DNA from: Oscillospiraceae bacterium
GTDB lineage: Bacteria > Bacillota > Clostridia > Oscillospirales > Ruminococcaceae
Assembly (NCBI GenBank): GCA_022800935.1
Contig: JAAWRH010000008.1
Span: 1 to 64,000 of the forward strand
Direction: 5' to 3'
DNA: 64,000 bases
Part shown: positions 1 to 8,182 of the stretch, piece by piece
Layout of the letters: the number at the start of each line of letters is the position of its first letter
Numbering within the stretch: the first letter of the stretch is position 1
Notes under the pieces: model-generated
Database searches by the model: none
What the model was told of the DNA's origin: nothing
The model's input: only the letters and a program-made list of their open reading frames with translations
Program-made: the position numbers and the translations under genes

Positions 1-2
1 GG

Positions 3-158
3 AAAGCATATCCCATTCGGACGGTCATGCAATTTTCAAGGTTCAATAGTGCGTGTCAGCTACATTGTAGCGAAAAAATGCGCCCCTTCCCGTATATCCA
101 AGAGGACGGAAAAGGGCGGCAAATCGGCGTGATTTCCACGCTTATGGAGAAATTGTAA
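3..158 (+). CDS. 3' end of an unidentified gene (partial)
   Basis: The frame is open from the left edge to TAA at 156-158, giving about 51 residues that end in DGKGRQIGVISTLMEKL. Its 5' part lies outside the window, so the function cannot be read and I do not recognise the family. It precedes the XRE regulator in the same orientation inside AT-rich DNA, so it probably belongs to the same mobile-element segment. It could also be a chance open frame. Confidence 0.4.
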   Translation, partial: KAYPIRTVMQFSRFNSACQLHCSEKMRPFPYIQEDGKGRQIGVISTLMEKL

Positions 159-174
159 ATTGTTGCGTAAGCAG

Positions 175-203
175 TTGTCTGGCATGTGACAAGGTGGTAT
201 AAT
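175..203 (+). promoter_or_regulatory. Sigma-A promoter of the XRE regulator
   Basis: TTGTCT at 175-180 and TATAAT at 198-203 are separated by 17 bases, and the -10 carries a TGG extension. AAAGGAGAGG at 205-214 is the ribosome site for the ATG at 221, which leaves a very short leader. Confidence 0.7.
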
Positions 204-220
204 AAAAGGAGAGGTACGAC

Positions 221-1054
221 ATGAACATAAAACTTACTATTCAAGAGCGATTAAAGGACTTGCGGACAGAACGAAAAATGACCTTGGAACAGCTTTCTGA
301 AGCTACTGGTCTATCCCGTGCAGCTCTTGGCAAATACGAAACAGATGATTTCAAGGACATCAGCCCGCTCAGCATCACTACCCTTGCAAAATTTTATGGC
401 GTATCTACAGATTACCTGTTGGGCCTGACAGAACAAAAAAATCACCCAGACACAACTCTTGCCGAGTTGCATCTGAGTGATGACGCGATTGATGTACTTA
501 GAAATGCAAATTTCAATAAGCGACTGTTGTCGGAAATGCTTTGCCATTCTGATTTCCAGAGAATGATGCTGGATGCGGAGATTTTCGTTGACCGAATCGC
601 CGATATGCGGATCAACGATATGAATGTCGTGCTGGAAGCCGTCCGGCAAATGCTCCTGGCGAAACAGGAAACAAAGAATGACTTGTATCTACGAACACTG
701 GAGTTGGCACAAGTCCAGGAGGAAGAGTATTTTGGCCATGTAGTTGCTGGGGATTTGAACCGGATACTTCGTGGAATCCGGGATGCACATAAGATTGACC
801 AAACCACCGCAGATCAATCTTCTGTGGCAGTTGAAACACAGACGCAACTACAAAAGGTCATGTCCTTTGAGGGTAGCACCGAAGAAAAGAAAGCCAGGTT
901 TTTCCTTGCTAACTTGGGGATTGACTATGACACTATTACCAAAGAGCAGTTTGTGACTGTTATTGAGGTGCTGAAGCTGTCGAAGCATATGAATAGCCCG
1001 ATTAGTAGGAGAGGCACTAGAAAACAGCACCAAAGAAAACAAGAACATTATTAA
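221..1054 (+). CDS. XRE-family helix-turn-helix regulator, mobile-element type
   Basis: This 277-residue protein starts with a Cro/cI-type HTH (about residues 8-68; ERLKDLRTERKMTLEQLSEA followed by LSRAALGKYE and YGVSTDYLLGLT). The long remaining part has no motif I recognise. Regulators of this shape are common in integrative elements and phages of gut Clostridia, where they repress or tune neighbouring genes. The start is supported by AAAGGAGAGG seven bases upstream and a clear promoter. It precedes, in the same direction, a two-gene operon of an unknown protein and a UvrD-like helicase, so it may control that pair. The Lys/Arg/Gln-rich end (KQHQRKQEHY) looks disordered and might result from a late frameshift. 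Confidence 0.85.
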   Translation: MNIKLTIQERLKDLRTERKMTLEQLSEATGLSRAALGKYETDDFKDISPLSITTLAKFYGVSTDYLLGLTEQKNHPDTTLAELHLSDDAIDVLRNANFNKRLLSEMLCHSDFQRMMLDAEIFVDRIADMRINDMNVVLEAVRQMLLAKQETKNDLYLRTLELAQVQEEEYFGHVVAGDLNRILRGIRDAHKIDQTTADQSSVAVETQTQLQKVMSFEGSTEEKKARFFLANLGIDYDTITKEQFVTVIEVLKLSKHMNSPISRRGTRKQHQRKQEHY

Positions 1055-1127
1055 TAAGTAGTAAGCCAATCAAAACCTGTAGATAATATAGAACATTATA
1101 CTAAACGCTGGGGGGACTATTGAAAAT

Positions 1128-2060
1128 ATGCCTGAGCGTAAAATCGATCAGGGAACCATCATTTATGGTATAAAATCTGAAAAGTACCCATCAGTCCCGT
1201 GCTATGGAATTATTATAACAGCGCGATGCGACATTGCTCAGAAAAAGGTTCCAAAATATTACTATTTAGTTGCAGTTGATGCAACGGACTGGTTTTGCTC
1301 TGAACACGGATATCATCAAGCATACTTTGAAACTGTAAAAAATAAAAAACAAAATGTTTGTAACAAAGCAGTTGAACTTGAATTAAATGGCGAGACTCTT
1401 TTATCTTTGCCAAATGAATCAATTGAGAAAATATTTATAGATAAAAAGAGTCAAGTTCAAGGTGATCGAAAATTATCAGGAAAGATTGATAGTTTGGCTA
1501 AGGCGATCGACCAATACTATCAAGTGCTTCAAAAAAACTCAGATGATATAGGAAGAAGGTTAGCTATCCAAAACAACCCATCACCTGCGATTAAATGCTT
1601 GAAAGAAATTGATGCAGGGAAGCTTCATCATTATTATTTTTTGCCACAGGATGCGTATTTGAAAAACGGTACAAAAAGCAAAGGGCTAATTGTTGATTTG
1701 CTGGAAATAGGGACATTGTCGATTGCCGATGCAGAGGAAATCATTTCTCCTTTTAAGTCTGGAATTTACTTTGCAGGCTTGCCACAACTTCCTGAAATCG
1801 AGGATTTAAAAAGCTGTGAAGATGCAACTACGATGAAGGCTCTTATAATGCAGGTTGCTGAATATATGCGGTTAAAATCATCCTACTGGTTGGAGGAAGA
1901 GGGAGATTTTGTGGATATCGAAGGAATAATATTATCGCCATGGTGTGAACACTTGATGCAACGATTTTCAAATGCTTTTATACGAATTGGGCTGGACAAC
2001 CCAACTGAACAAGATTTTGAAAGTGTAATAACTCATTGCTATAGGAAAGGAAACCAATGA
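1128..2060 (+). CDS. Unknown protein encoded with a UvrD-like helicase
   Basis: This is a 310-residue soluble protein without signal peptide or membrane segment, and I do not recognise a named family. Near residues 28-38 it reads GIIITARCDIAQKK. The CDI core resembles the 'SQ-x-CDI' motif I recall from uncharacterised proteins found beside ATPases and defence genes, but that link is weak inference. The rest is rich in Lys, Asp and Tyr, and no catalytic signature stands out. Its stop overlaps the start of the helicase gene by four bases (ATGA), so the two are translationally coupled and probably act together. The region is clearly more AT-rich than the genes right of 4.9 kb, which points to horizontal origin. 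The ribosome site (GGGGGG, rather far upstream) is weak. Confidence 0.75.
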   Translation: MPERKIDQGTIIYGIKSEKYPSVPCYGIIITARCDIAQKKVPKYYYLVAVDATDWFCSEHGYHQAYFETVKNKKQNVCNKAVELELNGETLLSLPNESIEKIFIDKKSQVQGDRKLSGKIDSLAKAIDQYYQVLQKNSDDIGRRLAIQNNPSPAIKCLKEIDAGKLHHYYFLPQDAYLKNGTKSKGLIVDLLEIGTLSIADAEEIISPFKSGIYFAGLPQLPEIEDLKSCEDATTMKALIMQVAEYMRLKSSYWLEEEGDFVDIEGIILSPWCEHLMQRFSNAFIRIGLDNPTEQDFESVITHCYRKGNQ

Positions 2061-4378
2061 AGTACTTACTATTTGACGAAAATGCAATCTCCACATATGT
2101 AAGCGAAAGTCGTCTTCAAAGCATAGAATATCCTGATGGCCTAAGTTTCATAAAGCATATATGCGGGAAGCAAAGCTCTGAAATGTTTTACAACACCAGG
2201 ATTGAATATACAAAAGATGGAATTCTTTTTGTAGGACGACGTAAGAAGGAAAATCCGCCAAGCGAGATTGATAAACATATTTTTTGTATTGATTTAACCT
2301 CTTGTGCCCTGCTCAATGAGGAAACTAATCCTGCTAGATTACTTAACATTATTCAGAAAACCTTTAGATTAACATTAAAAATCTGGAACAGATATCCGTT
2401 CTCTGCCTCAGAGCGGATTAATGAAACAAAATCAATTTTATTCCCGTTTTCCATAACAGATCACCACAGATTAGTAATTGAGCGATCTAATCAAGTGCCA
2501 AGATTGGAAAGTAGAGGCATAATTTTTCCCCTTCTTGCCTATAAATATAATGCCGAGGAACCTGGACAGATATTAGATGTAGTTGAAACTGATGTTCTGC
2601 GGCAGGCAGGAGAAGAATATGCTGAGAAAAAATATTCACTACAAAATCAACTGGAGATTGCGCAGTCATCTGGTGAAAAAACTAATAATACAAGCCCTCT
2701 TGGATATATTGAGGCCAATATGTGTGTAGGGAGGGACGACTTTATCTACTGGGAGTATGATCGTCAGCTTGAAGCACTTACGGAATCACAGCGAAAAGTC
2801 GTTGAATATGGCGCTATCGACACACCTTTACGAGTGGATGGTGCTGCGGGAACAGGAAAAACAATTTCACTAATCATGCGTGCTTACAGGCTTTTGACGA
2901 TAAATAGAGAAAAAAAACTCCCGTTCCATATTATTTTTTTCGCACATAATGAATCAACTGCACTACGCAATCAGGAAGTATTTAGCTTATATAAGGATAG
3001 TGACTACTTCTTATCTTTACAATCAGAACAATCAATATGCTTTACAACATTATTGGCATTTTGTTGCAAATTTGCACACATTGAAGAAACGGCAATTATC
3101 GAGTCAAATGCAGCAGATGCTAAAACTTATCAGTTGATGATGATTGATGAAGTTGTAAAACACGCACATAAGACAAATCGCATTAAAACCTATCGACCTC
3201 TTTTAAGCCCTGAAGTTTACAGTTTATTTGACACAGAGAAAACAGATTGCACAACCTTAGCAAATATGCTACAGCATGAGTTCAGCATACAGATAAAAGG
3301 ACGGACAGATTGTTCGATAGAAAGTTACCTTGAATTGGAAACTATCCCAAACGGAATTCCATGTAAAACAAAACCTGAAAAAGAATTGATTTTTTCATTA
3401 TTTGTAGACTATCAAAAAATGCTCCAAGTACAAGGGAATTTTGATGTTGATGATGTCACAATTGAAGCGATATCTCATCTTAATGCACCAATTTGGCGTA
3501 GAAAACGGCAGATTGAAGGATATGATTATATTCTCGCGGATGAGATGCATTTGTTTAATTTAAATGAACAAAGTGTATTTCATTTTCTGAGCAAAGATTT
3601 GTCGACTAGAAATATTCCTCTCTGCTTTGCCTTAGATTATAGCCAAGCTATTGGAGATCGAGGAAATGTTTCTCACGACTATATCTCAAGCGGTTCATTT
3701 GGAAATGTTAAAGAGGAGAAGCTTTGCACACTCTTCAGAAACAGCCCTCAAATTATTGATTTCTGTGCTTCAATTGCAGCATCAGGAACATTGATGTTTG
3801 GCACAACATTTTCAAATCCTTATGTTAATATGCAGTACCATTTCACTCATGCTGAAGAAATCAAAATGCAAATACCTGAACTTCACATGTATGTAAATGA
3901 TGATGCAATGATTGCTGATCTTGCTAATCAACTTGGTGAGCTAATGAAGTCACTACAATGTAAACCAAGAGATATCGCAATTATTGCATTTGATAGCAAA
4001 TGGCTATCAAACGAAGGCGTTCAATTGCTTGAGGTAATTACTGGGAAAAAGTATGCACTGCTAGATCAAACTGTGTCTGTTCCATCAGAGCAGTATATCT
4101 TGGCATCACCGTATGCGATTAACGGACTTGAATTTCACGCAGTCGTTTTACTTGGTGTAGATGAGGGGCGACTCCCTCAAACAACAGGAACTGGTGATAT
4201 TTCACAACATTTCCTAAAGTATTCAGCATATAACATGCTATATCTGTCTGCTTCTAGGGCTAAATATCGAGTAACTATTATGGGGTCAGAGCTCAAAGGA
4301 GAATCGAGTTGTTTGGAACATGCTATCAAGGCAGAAACTATACATGTAAAAAGGCATTCAGATGTTATATCGCCTTGA
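2057..4378 (+). CDS. UvrD/Rep-like superfamily 1 helicase or ATPase
   Basis: The protein has 773 residues. After an N-terminal part of about 245 residues with no recognised domain comes a superfamily 1 helicase core. It contains a Walker A motif (DGAAGTGKT, about 260-268), a Walker B-like motif (YILADEMHLF, about 490-499), an arginine-containing motif IV region (CTLFRNSPQ, about 556), motif V (EFHAVVLLGVDEGRLPQ, about 691-707) and motif VI (LYLSASRAKYRVTI, about 728-741). Walker B reads DEMH rather than the usual DEAQ/DExx. Proteins of this group unwind DNA using ATP and occur as effectors in phage-defence pairs such as Gabija. The four-base overlap with the preceding unknown gene suggests a two-component system. 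The N-terminal domain might be specific to this system. The helicase-like fold is certain; the role is not. Confidence 0.85.
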   Translation: MKYLLFDENAISTYVSESRLQSIEYPDGLSFIKHICGKQSSEMFYNTRIEYTKDGILFVGRRKKENPPSEIDKHIFCIDLTSCALLNEETNPARLLNIIQKTFRLTLKIWNRYPFSASERINETKSILFPFSITDHHRLVIERSNQVPRLESRGIIFPLLAYKYNAEEPGQILDVVETDVLRQAGEEYAEKKYSLQNQLEIAQSSGEKTNNTSPLGYIEANMCVGRDDFIYWEYDRQLEALTESQRKVVEYGAIDTPLRVDGAAGTGKTISLIMRAYRLLTINREKKLPFHIIFFAHNESTALRNQEVFSLYKDSDYFLSLQSEQSICFTTLLAFCCKFAHIEETAIIESNAADAKTYQLMMIDEVVKHAHKTNRIKTYRPLLSPEVYSLFDTEKTDCTTLANMLQHEFSIQIKGRTDCSIESYLELETIPNGIPCKTKPEKELIFSLFVDYQKMLQVQGNFDVDDVTIEAISHLNAPIWRRKRQIEGYDYILADEMHLFNLNEQSVFHFLSKDLSTRNIPLCFALDYSQAIGDRGNVSHDYISSGSFGNVKEEKLCTLFRNSPQIIDFCASIAASGTLMFGTTFSNPYVNMQYHFTHAEEIKMQIPELHMYVNDDAMIADLANQLGELMKSLQCKPRDIAIIAFDSKWLSNEGVQLLEVITGKKYALLDQTVSVPSEQYILASPYAINGLEFHAVVLLGVDEGRLPQTTGTGDISQHFLKYSAYNMLYLSASRAKYRVTIMGSELKGESSCLEHAIKAETIHVKRHSDVISP

Positions 4379-4385
4379 ACAAATG

Positions 4386-4432
4386 AGCGGAGTTGGTTCG
4401 GTTTTCAAAACTGAACCAACTCCGCTTTAACT
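4386..4432. terminator. Strong terminator after the helicase operon
   Basis: The arms at 4386-4405 and 4407-4426 are 20 bases each with a single G/T mismatch and are followed by TTTAACTTTT. It starts eight bases after the helicase stop codon and would also serve the convergent small gene at 4534. Confidence 0.85.
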
Positions 4433-4533
4433 TTTACCAATTCTGTCTGAGAGCCGGTCAATCCGGTACTCTGCCTGCTGGTAGTGTCAAGAGTTTTTCG
4501 CAAATTAGTTTGCAGGCTCTGCTTGCTGTGAAA

Positions 4534-4791
4534 TTAGGAATTACCTTCGCTCCCGCTGTGTGGACCGGACACTCGTCTGAGATATTCCTCCAAATCACCA
4601 CAGAGGACTAACTCCGCATAATCCAAAGGAGCATTGTAAACGAGCCAGTCCAGTTCGGAGCGGGCGTTGATGCTCATAGCGACTTCCTTCTCGACCTCGG
4701 TACAGTCAATGGAAATCATACTTCTGTCCGCATAACGCAGTTCGACATTGCCAGTGTCGATGTTAAACTCGCACGATAACATCTTACTCAT
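4534..4791 (-). CDS. DUF6061-like small mobile-element protein
   Basis: This 85-residue acidic protein begins MSKMLSCEFNIDTGNVELRY and contains DRSMISIDCTEVE and LDWLVYNAPLDYAELVL. From memory this matches a small family (DUF6061) carried on integrative elements of Clostridia; its function is unknown. The ATG at 4791 was chosen because GGAGG lies just upstream; a longer frame from 4848 lacks such a site. It supports the view that the first 4.9 kb is the end of, or a remnant of, an integrative element. The 90 bases between it and the preceding terminator hold nothing I recognise. Confidence 0.65.
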   Translation of the reverse strand: MSKMLSCEFNIDTGNVELRYADRSMISIDCTEVEKEVAMSINARSELDWLVYNAPLDYAELVLCGDLEEYLRRVSGPHSGSEGNS

Positions 4792-4915
4792 AGTGGAACC
4801 TCCGTAAAACCTTGTATTTTGTAACCAAGCCTGACTGACAGCTGCCATTCATTTTTTGATTACTGTTTTACGGACACCCTTCTAAGCGGCAGCTTCCCTT
4901 TTTTATGCTGCGGTA

Positions 4916-6196
4916 TTAATCCTGTCCCATCATCCCAACCAGCCTGCCTATCTCCTCATCCTTCAAACCGGCATTCCTTAAATATCCCCTGGCAGAGCCG
5001 TATTTCTCCCGCAGATGCCTCAGAAAAGCCTCCGCGTTCTCCGGAGCGGACTGAAAAAACGAAAGAGGCAGTATCCGCCTGTAGTCCCGTTCCAGCCTCC
5101 ACTGAATTTTCAGCGGGTCCTCCAGCAGCTCCTGGGAGCGGGAGTAGTTTTCAACAATTACCCTGTCCTCTGCCCCGAACAGCTCCAGCAAAAGCATGGA
5201 GATAACCCCGGTCCGGTCCTTCCCCGCCGTGCAGTGGAAGAGGGCCCCGCCCTCCTCCAGCAGCTCCGGCAGTTTGCGGAACAGCTCCGCTATCATGGGC
5301 TGGCTGGTCAGGCCGTCCAGCATGGCGCAGTACATGCCGGGCAGTCCGTCTGTAACCTCCCCCTCCCCAGGGACAAACACGCCGTCCAGCAGCGGAAAGG
5401 GATAGACCAGCACATCCCGGAAGCCCTTCAGGCTGTCGGGGGCGCGGCGCGATTCCTCCTCTGTGCGCAGATCCACCACCGAGCGGATTCCAAGCCGGTA
5501 AAGATACTCGCAGTCCGCCGCTGAAAGGCCGTCCAGCGCCCCGCCGCGGTACAGCAGGCCGGGGCGTATCGCTGTCCCCTCCCGGTTCTGGATGCCTCCC
5601 AGCTCCCGCAGGTTCCGGTTGCCGGAAAGGGGGACAATGCCGCCCGGCAGCCTTCTTCCGTCGGGATAATAAGCCATCAGCCAGCAGTCTCGCATCATCC
5701 CCTCGTAGAGCTCATGGGCCGGGAGGAGCTTGATTGCCTGGAACCCCACGGCCAGGTAGGAGCGGATTGCCCTGGCGTTGTCGGTGTGGGGGTCCAACAG
5801 AACGACCTCTGCCCCCTTCTCCCTTTCCAGCCAGCGCAGAATCAGCCGCAGAAAGCTTCTGCCGATTCCCCTGCCCCACATCTCCGGCTCCCCGATAAAC
5901 TGGTCTATGGCGTAGACAGCCTCCTCCGGCCCCTCAAAGCCATATTCCGTCCGCATCTCCCCCACCACGGGATAGGACTGCAAATAGCCCACTGGACCCC
6001 GGTTATATGTAACAATCCAGCGGCTCATCCACGGCTCGGAGGCATAGAAATGCTCCTGCACCGCCTCCATGGTACACTGGAAGTCCCGCCCCTCGTAAAA
6101 CTCCAGCACAGCGGGATTGCTGAGCCATTTCAGCAGATAATCCGCGTCGGAGGGCGCCAGCGGACGGATGCTGACTTTATCCAGGTTTACTTCCAT
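4916..6196 (-). CDS. AAC(6')-like acetyltransferase fused to a tyrosine phosphatase
   Basis: The protein has 426 residues in two domains. Residues about 8-180 form a GNAT acetyltransferase that closely resembles the AAC(6') half of the bifunctional aminoglycoside enzyme AAC(6')-Ie/APH(2''): shared stretches include VLEFYEGRD, YAIDQFIGEPEMWGRGIG, LDPHTDNARAIRSY and HELYEGMMRDCWLM. Residues about 190-426 are a Y_phosphatase3-type protein tyrosine phosphatase with GNRNLRELGG, DLRTEEE and the P-loop HCTAGKDRTG (about 319-328), with catalytic Cys and Arg intact. So a phosphatase occupies the place where the known bifunctional enzyme has a phosphotransferase. The ATG at 6196 follows GGAGGCGGAG. It is the last gene of a minus-strand run after the NSS transporter (28-base gap). 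Drug acetylation is possible but not shown; the natural substrate is unknown. Confidence 0.85.
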   Translation of the reverse strand: MEVNLDKVSIRPLAPSDADYLLKWLSNPAVLEFYEGRDFQCTMEAVQEHFYASEPWMSRWIVTYNRGPVGYLQSYPVVGEMRTEYGFEGPEEAVYAIDQFIGEPEMWGRGIGRSFLRLILRWLEREKGAEVVLLDPHTDNARAIRSYLAVGFQAIKLLPAHELYEGMMRDCWLMAYYPDGRRLPGGIVPLSGNRNLRELGGIQNREGTAIRPGLLYRGGALDGLSAADCEYLYRLGIRSVVDLRTEEESRRAPDSLKGFRDVLVYPFPLLDGVFVPGEGEVTDGLPGMYCAMLDGLTSQPMIAELFRKLPELLEEGGALFHCTAGKDRTGVISMLLLELFGAEDRVIVENYSRSQELLEDPLKIQWRLERDYRRILPLSFFQSAPENAEAFLRHLREKYGSARGYLRNAGLKDEEIGRLVGMMGQD

Positions 6197-6224
6197 CAAA
6201 CTCCGCCTCCTTCCGGCAGTTCAC

Positions 6225-7568
6225 TCATCCTATCCCCTTGTAGATAAATCCAAGCAGCAGTACCAATATTGTCAGGGGGACATACACATATTTTGCCGCC
6301 GGTCTGAACAGTCTGGAGAGGGGCTTTCCCCTGCCCTGCTCCAACTCTCCCTTTATCTTGTCAAACCCCAGAATATAGTAAATAGAGACAGCCCCCAGCA
6401 CTGCCCCAATGGGCACCACCACGATGGAGATGAAGTCCATCCAGTTGCCCACAGCGGCCTCCGATTCCAGGAACACCCCCACCAAAAAGGTCACGCCGCC
6501 GCAGAGCAGCACGGCAATTTTCCGGGAAAACTGAAACTTGTGCTGCCAGCTTTCAATGACCGCCTCAAACATATTGATCAACGAAGTGATTCCCGCAAAG
6601 GCCACCGAAAGGAAGAACAGCGCCGCAAATCCCCTGCCCAAAGGCATACGGTGGAAAATATCCGGCATGGTGATGAACATCAGGGAAGGGCCCCTGGTCA
6701 CGTCGATGCCAAAGGCGAACACAGCCGGCATAATGGCAAGGGCGGAGAGCAGCGCGGCCAATGTGTCGAATACGGCAGTGTGAATGGAGGATTTGGGGAT
6801 ATCCTCCTTGCTTTCCAGGTAGGAACCATAGACAATCATCCCGGAGCCGGTGATGGAGAGGCTGAAAAACGCCTGTCCCATGGCCATCACCCAGGTATCC
6901 GCCTGGAGCAGCCGGTCCCATTTGGGGACGAACAGGAACCGGTACCCTTCCCCTGCGCCAGGCAGAAAGGCCACCCGCACCGCCAAAATCAAAAACAGCA
7001 CAAAAAACAGGGGCATCAGTATCTTGCTGATTTTTTCTATTCCCTTGTTGACCCCTGTCAGCAGCACCACGCAGACCAGGGCCACGGTAATAAAATGCCA
7101 GGGCAGGCTTCCAAAGCTGCCGGTGGCCTGGGAAAAATACTCCGCCGGGTCGGTGGTCATCAGCGCCCCGGTGACGGCCCCCGCGCAGGAGCGGATCACC
7201 CATCCCAGAATGACGGAATAGCCTATGGCAATGCCCAGGGAGCCGAACAGGGGAATCCATCCGACAACCCGGCCAATCTTTCCCTTTCCTCTGCTTTCAA
7301 AGCAGTATTCATAGGAGCCCAGGGTTCCGGTGCGGACCCGCCGACCGATGGCGAACTCCGCCGAAAGGCCCACCCAGCCGAACAGAAAGATAAAAAACAG
7401 ATAGGGGATTAGAAAAGCCGCGCCCCCGTACTGTCCCAGACGGTAGGGGAACATCCAGATATTCCCCAGCCCCACCGCTGAGCCGACACAGGCGATGATG
7501 AACCCCAGGGAAGAGGTAAAGCTGCCGTTTTTATGGGATGGACGCGGACTGTTTTGTGGACCGTTCAT
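6225..7568 (-). CDS. Sodium-dependent transporter, NSS (SNF) family
   Basis: This is a 447-residue membrane protein with about eleven hydrophobic segments. The N-terminal signature FIIACVGSAVGLGNIWMFPY is the unwound TM1 of neurotransmitter:sodium symporters, which binds substrate and sodium. Bacterial members such as LeuT, TnaT and MhsT import amino acids with sodium; which amino acid is carried here cannot be told. The start at 7568 has AGGAG upstream. It lies 24 bases after the alkyltransferase-like gene and 28 bases before the acetyltransferase-phosphatase gene, so the three may be cotranscribed. A short hydrophilic head (PQNSPRPSHKNG) precedes TM1. Confidence 0.9.
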   Translation of the reverse strand: MNGPQNSPRPSHKNGSFTSSLGFIIACVGSAVGLGNIWMFPYRLGQYGGAAFLIPYLFFIFLFGWVGLSAEFAIGRRVRTGTLGSYEYCFESRGKGKIGRVVGWIPLFGSLGIAIGYSVILGWVIRSCAGAVTGALMTTDPAEYFSQATGSFGSLPWHFITVALVCVVLLTGVNKGIEKISKILMPLFFVLFLILAVRVAFLPGAGEGYRFLFVPKWDRLLQADTWVMAMGQAFFSLSITGSGMIVYGSYLESKEDIPKSSIHTAVFDTLAALLSALAIMPAVFAFGIDVTRGPSLMFITMPDIFHRMPLGRGFAALFFLSVAFAGITSLINMFEAVIESWQHKFQFSRKIAVLLCGGVTFLVGVFLESEAAVGNWMDFISIVVVPIGAVLGAVSIYYILGFDKIKGELEQGRGKPLSRLFRPAAKYVYVPLTILVLLLGFIYKGIG

Positions 7569-7592
7569 ATGAAAGATTCTCCTTTTTTCTCC

Positions 7593-7964
7593 TCAATGTT
7601 TTACACCTTCGCCGCCTTCAAAGCAGCGGCGTAGAGCCTCAATCTCCTGCTCCGAAGGAAGCCAACCAAATTTTTTCAGATCAACCCGTTGGTTTTCGCT
7701 GACGCAGACTCCCTCCGATTCCAGAAGGAGCCTTTGGGAGTCCGCCGCCGGGAAGGCCTCTGCCCCCGACAGATATCCCTGGCTGTTGATAACGCGGTGG
7801 GCCGGAATATCCTCTCCTTTCTTCGGCTGAACGTGGCCTAAAACATATCCCACGCGGCGGGCCTGCCTGGGGCTGCCGCACAAAAGCGCAATCTGCCCAT
7901 AAGAAACAACCTTTCCCCAGGGAATGGAGCGGCAGACGGTAAAAACCTTTTCGCTGAAATCCAT
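7593..7964 (-). CDS. Alkyltransferase-like (ATL) DNA-repair protein
   Basis: The 123-residue protein has the DNA-binding domain of O6-alkylguanine-DNA alkyltransferase: IPWGKVVSYGQIA, the helix-turn-helix with the Arg finger region (SPRQARRVG) and the active-site strand IPAHRVINSQGYLSG. In the true transferase that strand reads PCHRVI; here the acceptor Cys is Ala (residues about 54-59). It therefore belongs with the ATL proteins (E. coli YbaZ type, which has Trp there), which cannot transfer alkyl groups but bind alkylated guanine and hand it to nucleotide excision repair. The length fits a stand-alone ATL. It is first in a probable operon with the NSS transporter. Confidence 0.88.
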   Translation of the reverse strand: MDFSEKVFTVCRSIPWGKVVSYGQIALLCGSPRQARRVGYVLGHVQPKKGEDIPAHRVINSQGYLSGAEAFPAADSQRLLLESEGVCVSENQRVDLKKFGWLPSEQEIEALRRCFEGGEGVKH

Positions 7965-8031
7965 ATTAAGTCACCCTTTGCCCTTTTTACCGTTGAAGCT
8001 TTAAATTCATAAAGTGTTAGTGTAAAAAAAT

Positions 8032-8059
8032 AACATAAATTTTAAATCTGTTATGTCAA
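8032..8059 (-). promoter_or_regulatory. Candidate promoter of the ATL-NSS-fusion operon
   Basis: On the minus strand TTGACA (8059-8054) and TATGTT (8037-8032) are spaced by 16 bases. It lies in a strongly AT-rich stretch upstream of the ATG at 7964. Confidence 0.45.
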
Positions 8060-8123
8060 ATTTTATAATATTCTAACATATCCCGCGTTTTCTTTCAATC
8101 TTTTGGGAAAGTTTTTAATAAAA

Positions 8124-8160
8124 AGGCACAGGTCCCTGAAAGCAAAGGGAACCTGTGCCT
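8124..8160 (-). terminator. Terminator of the Gfo/Idh/MocA gene
   Basis: AGGCACAGGTCCC (8124-8136) pairs with GGGAACCTGTGCCT (8147-8160) with one bulged base. On the minus strand it is followed by TTTTATTAAAAA. It stands 23 bases after the stop of the oxidoreductase gene. Confidence 0.75.
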
Positions 8161-8182
8161 CTCGGATACCGGTATTGTGGCT

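Noticed and set aside
6168-7412. 414-residue open frame on the plus strand
   Set aside because: Antisense to the NSS transporter, His/Gln/Gly-rich composition and no family features.
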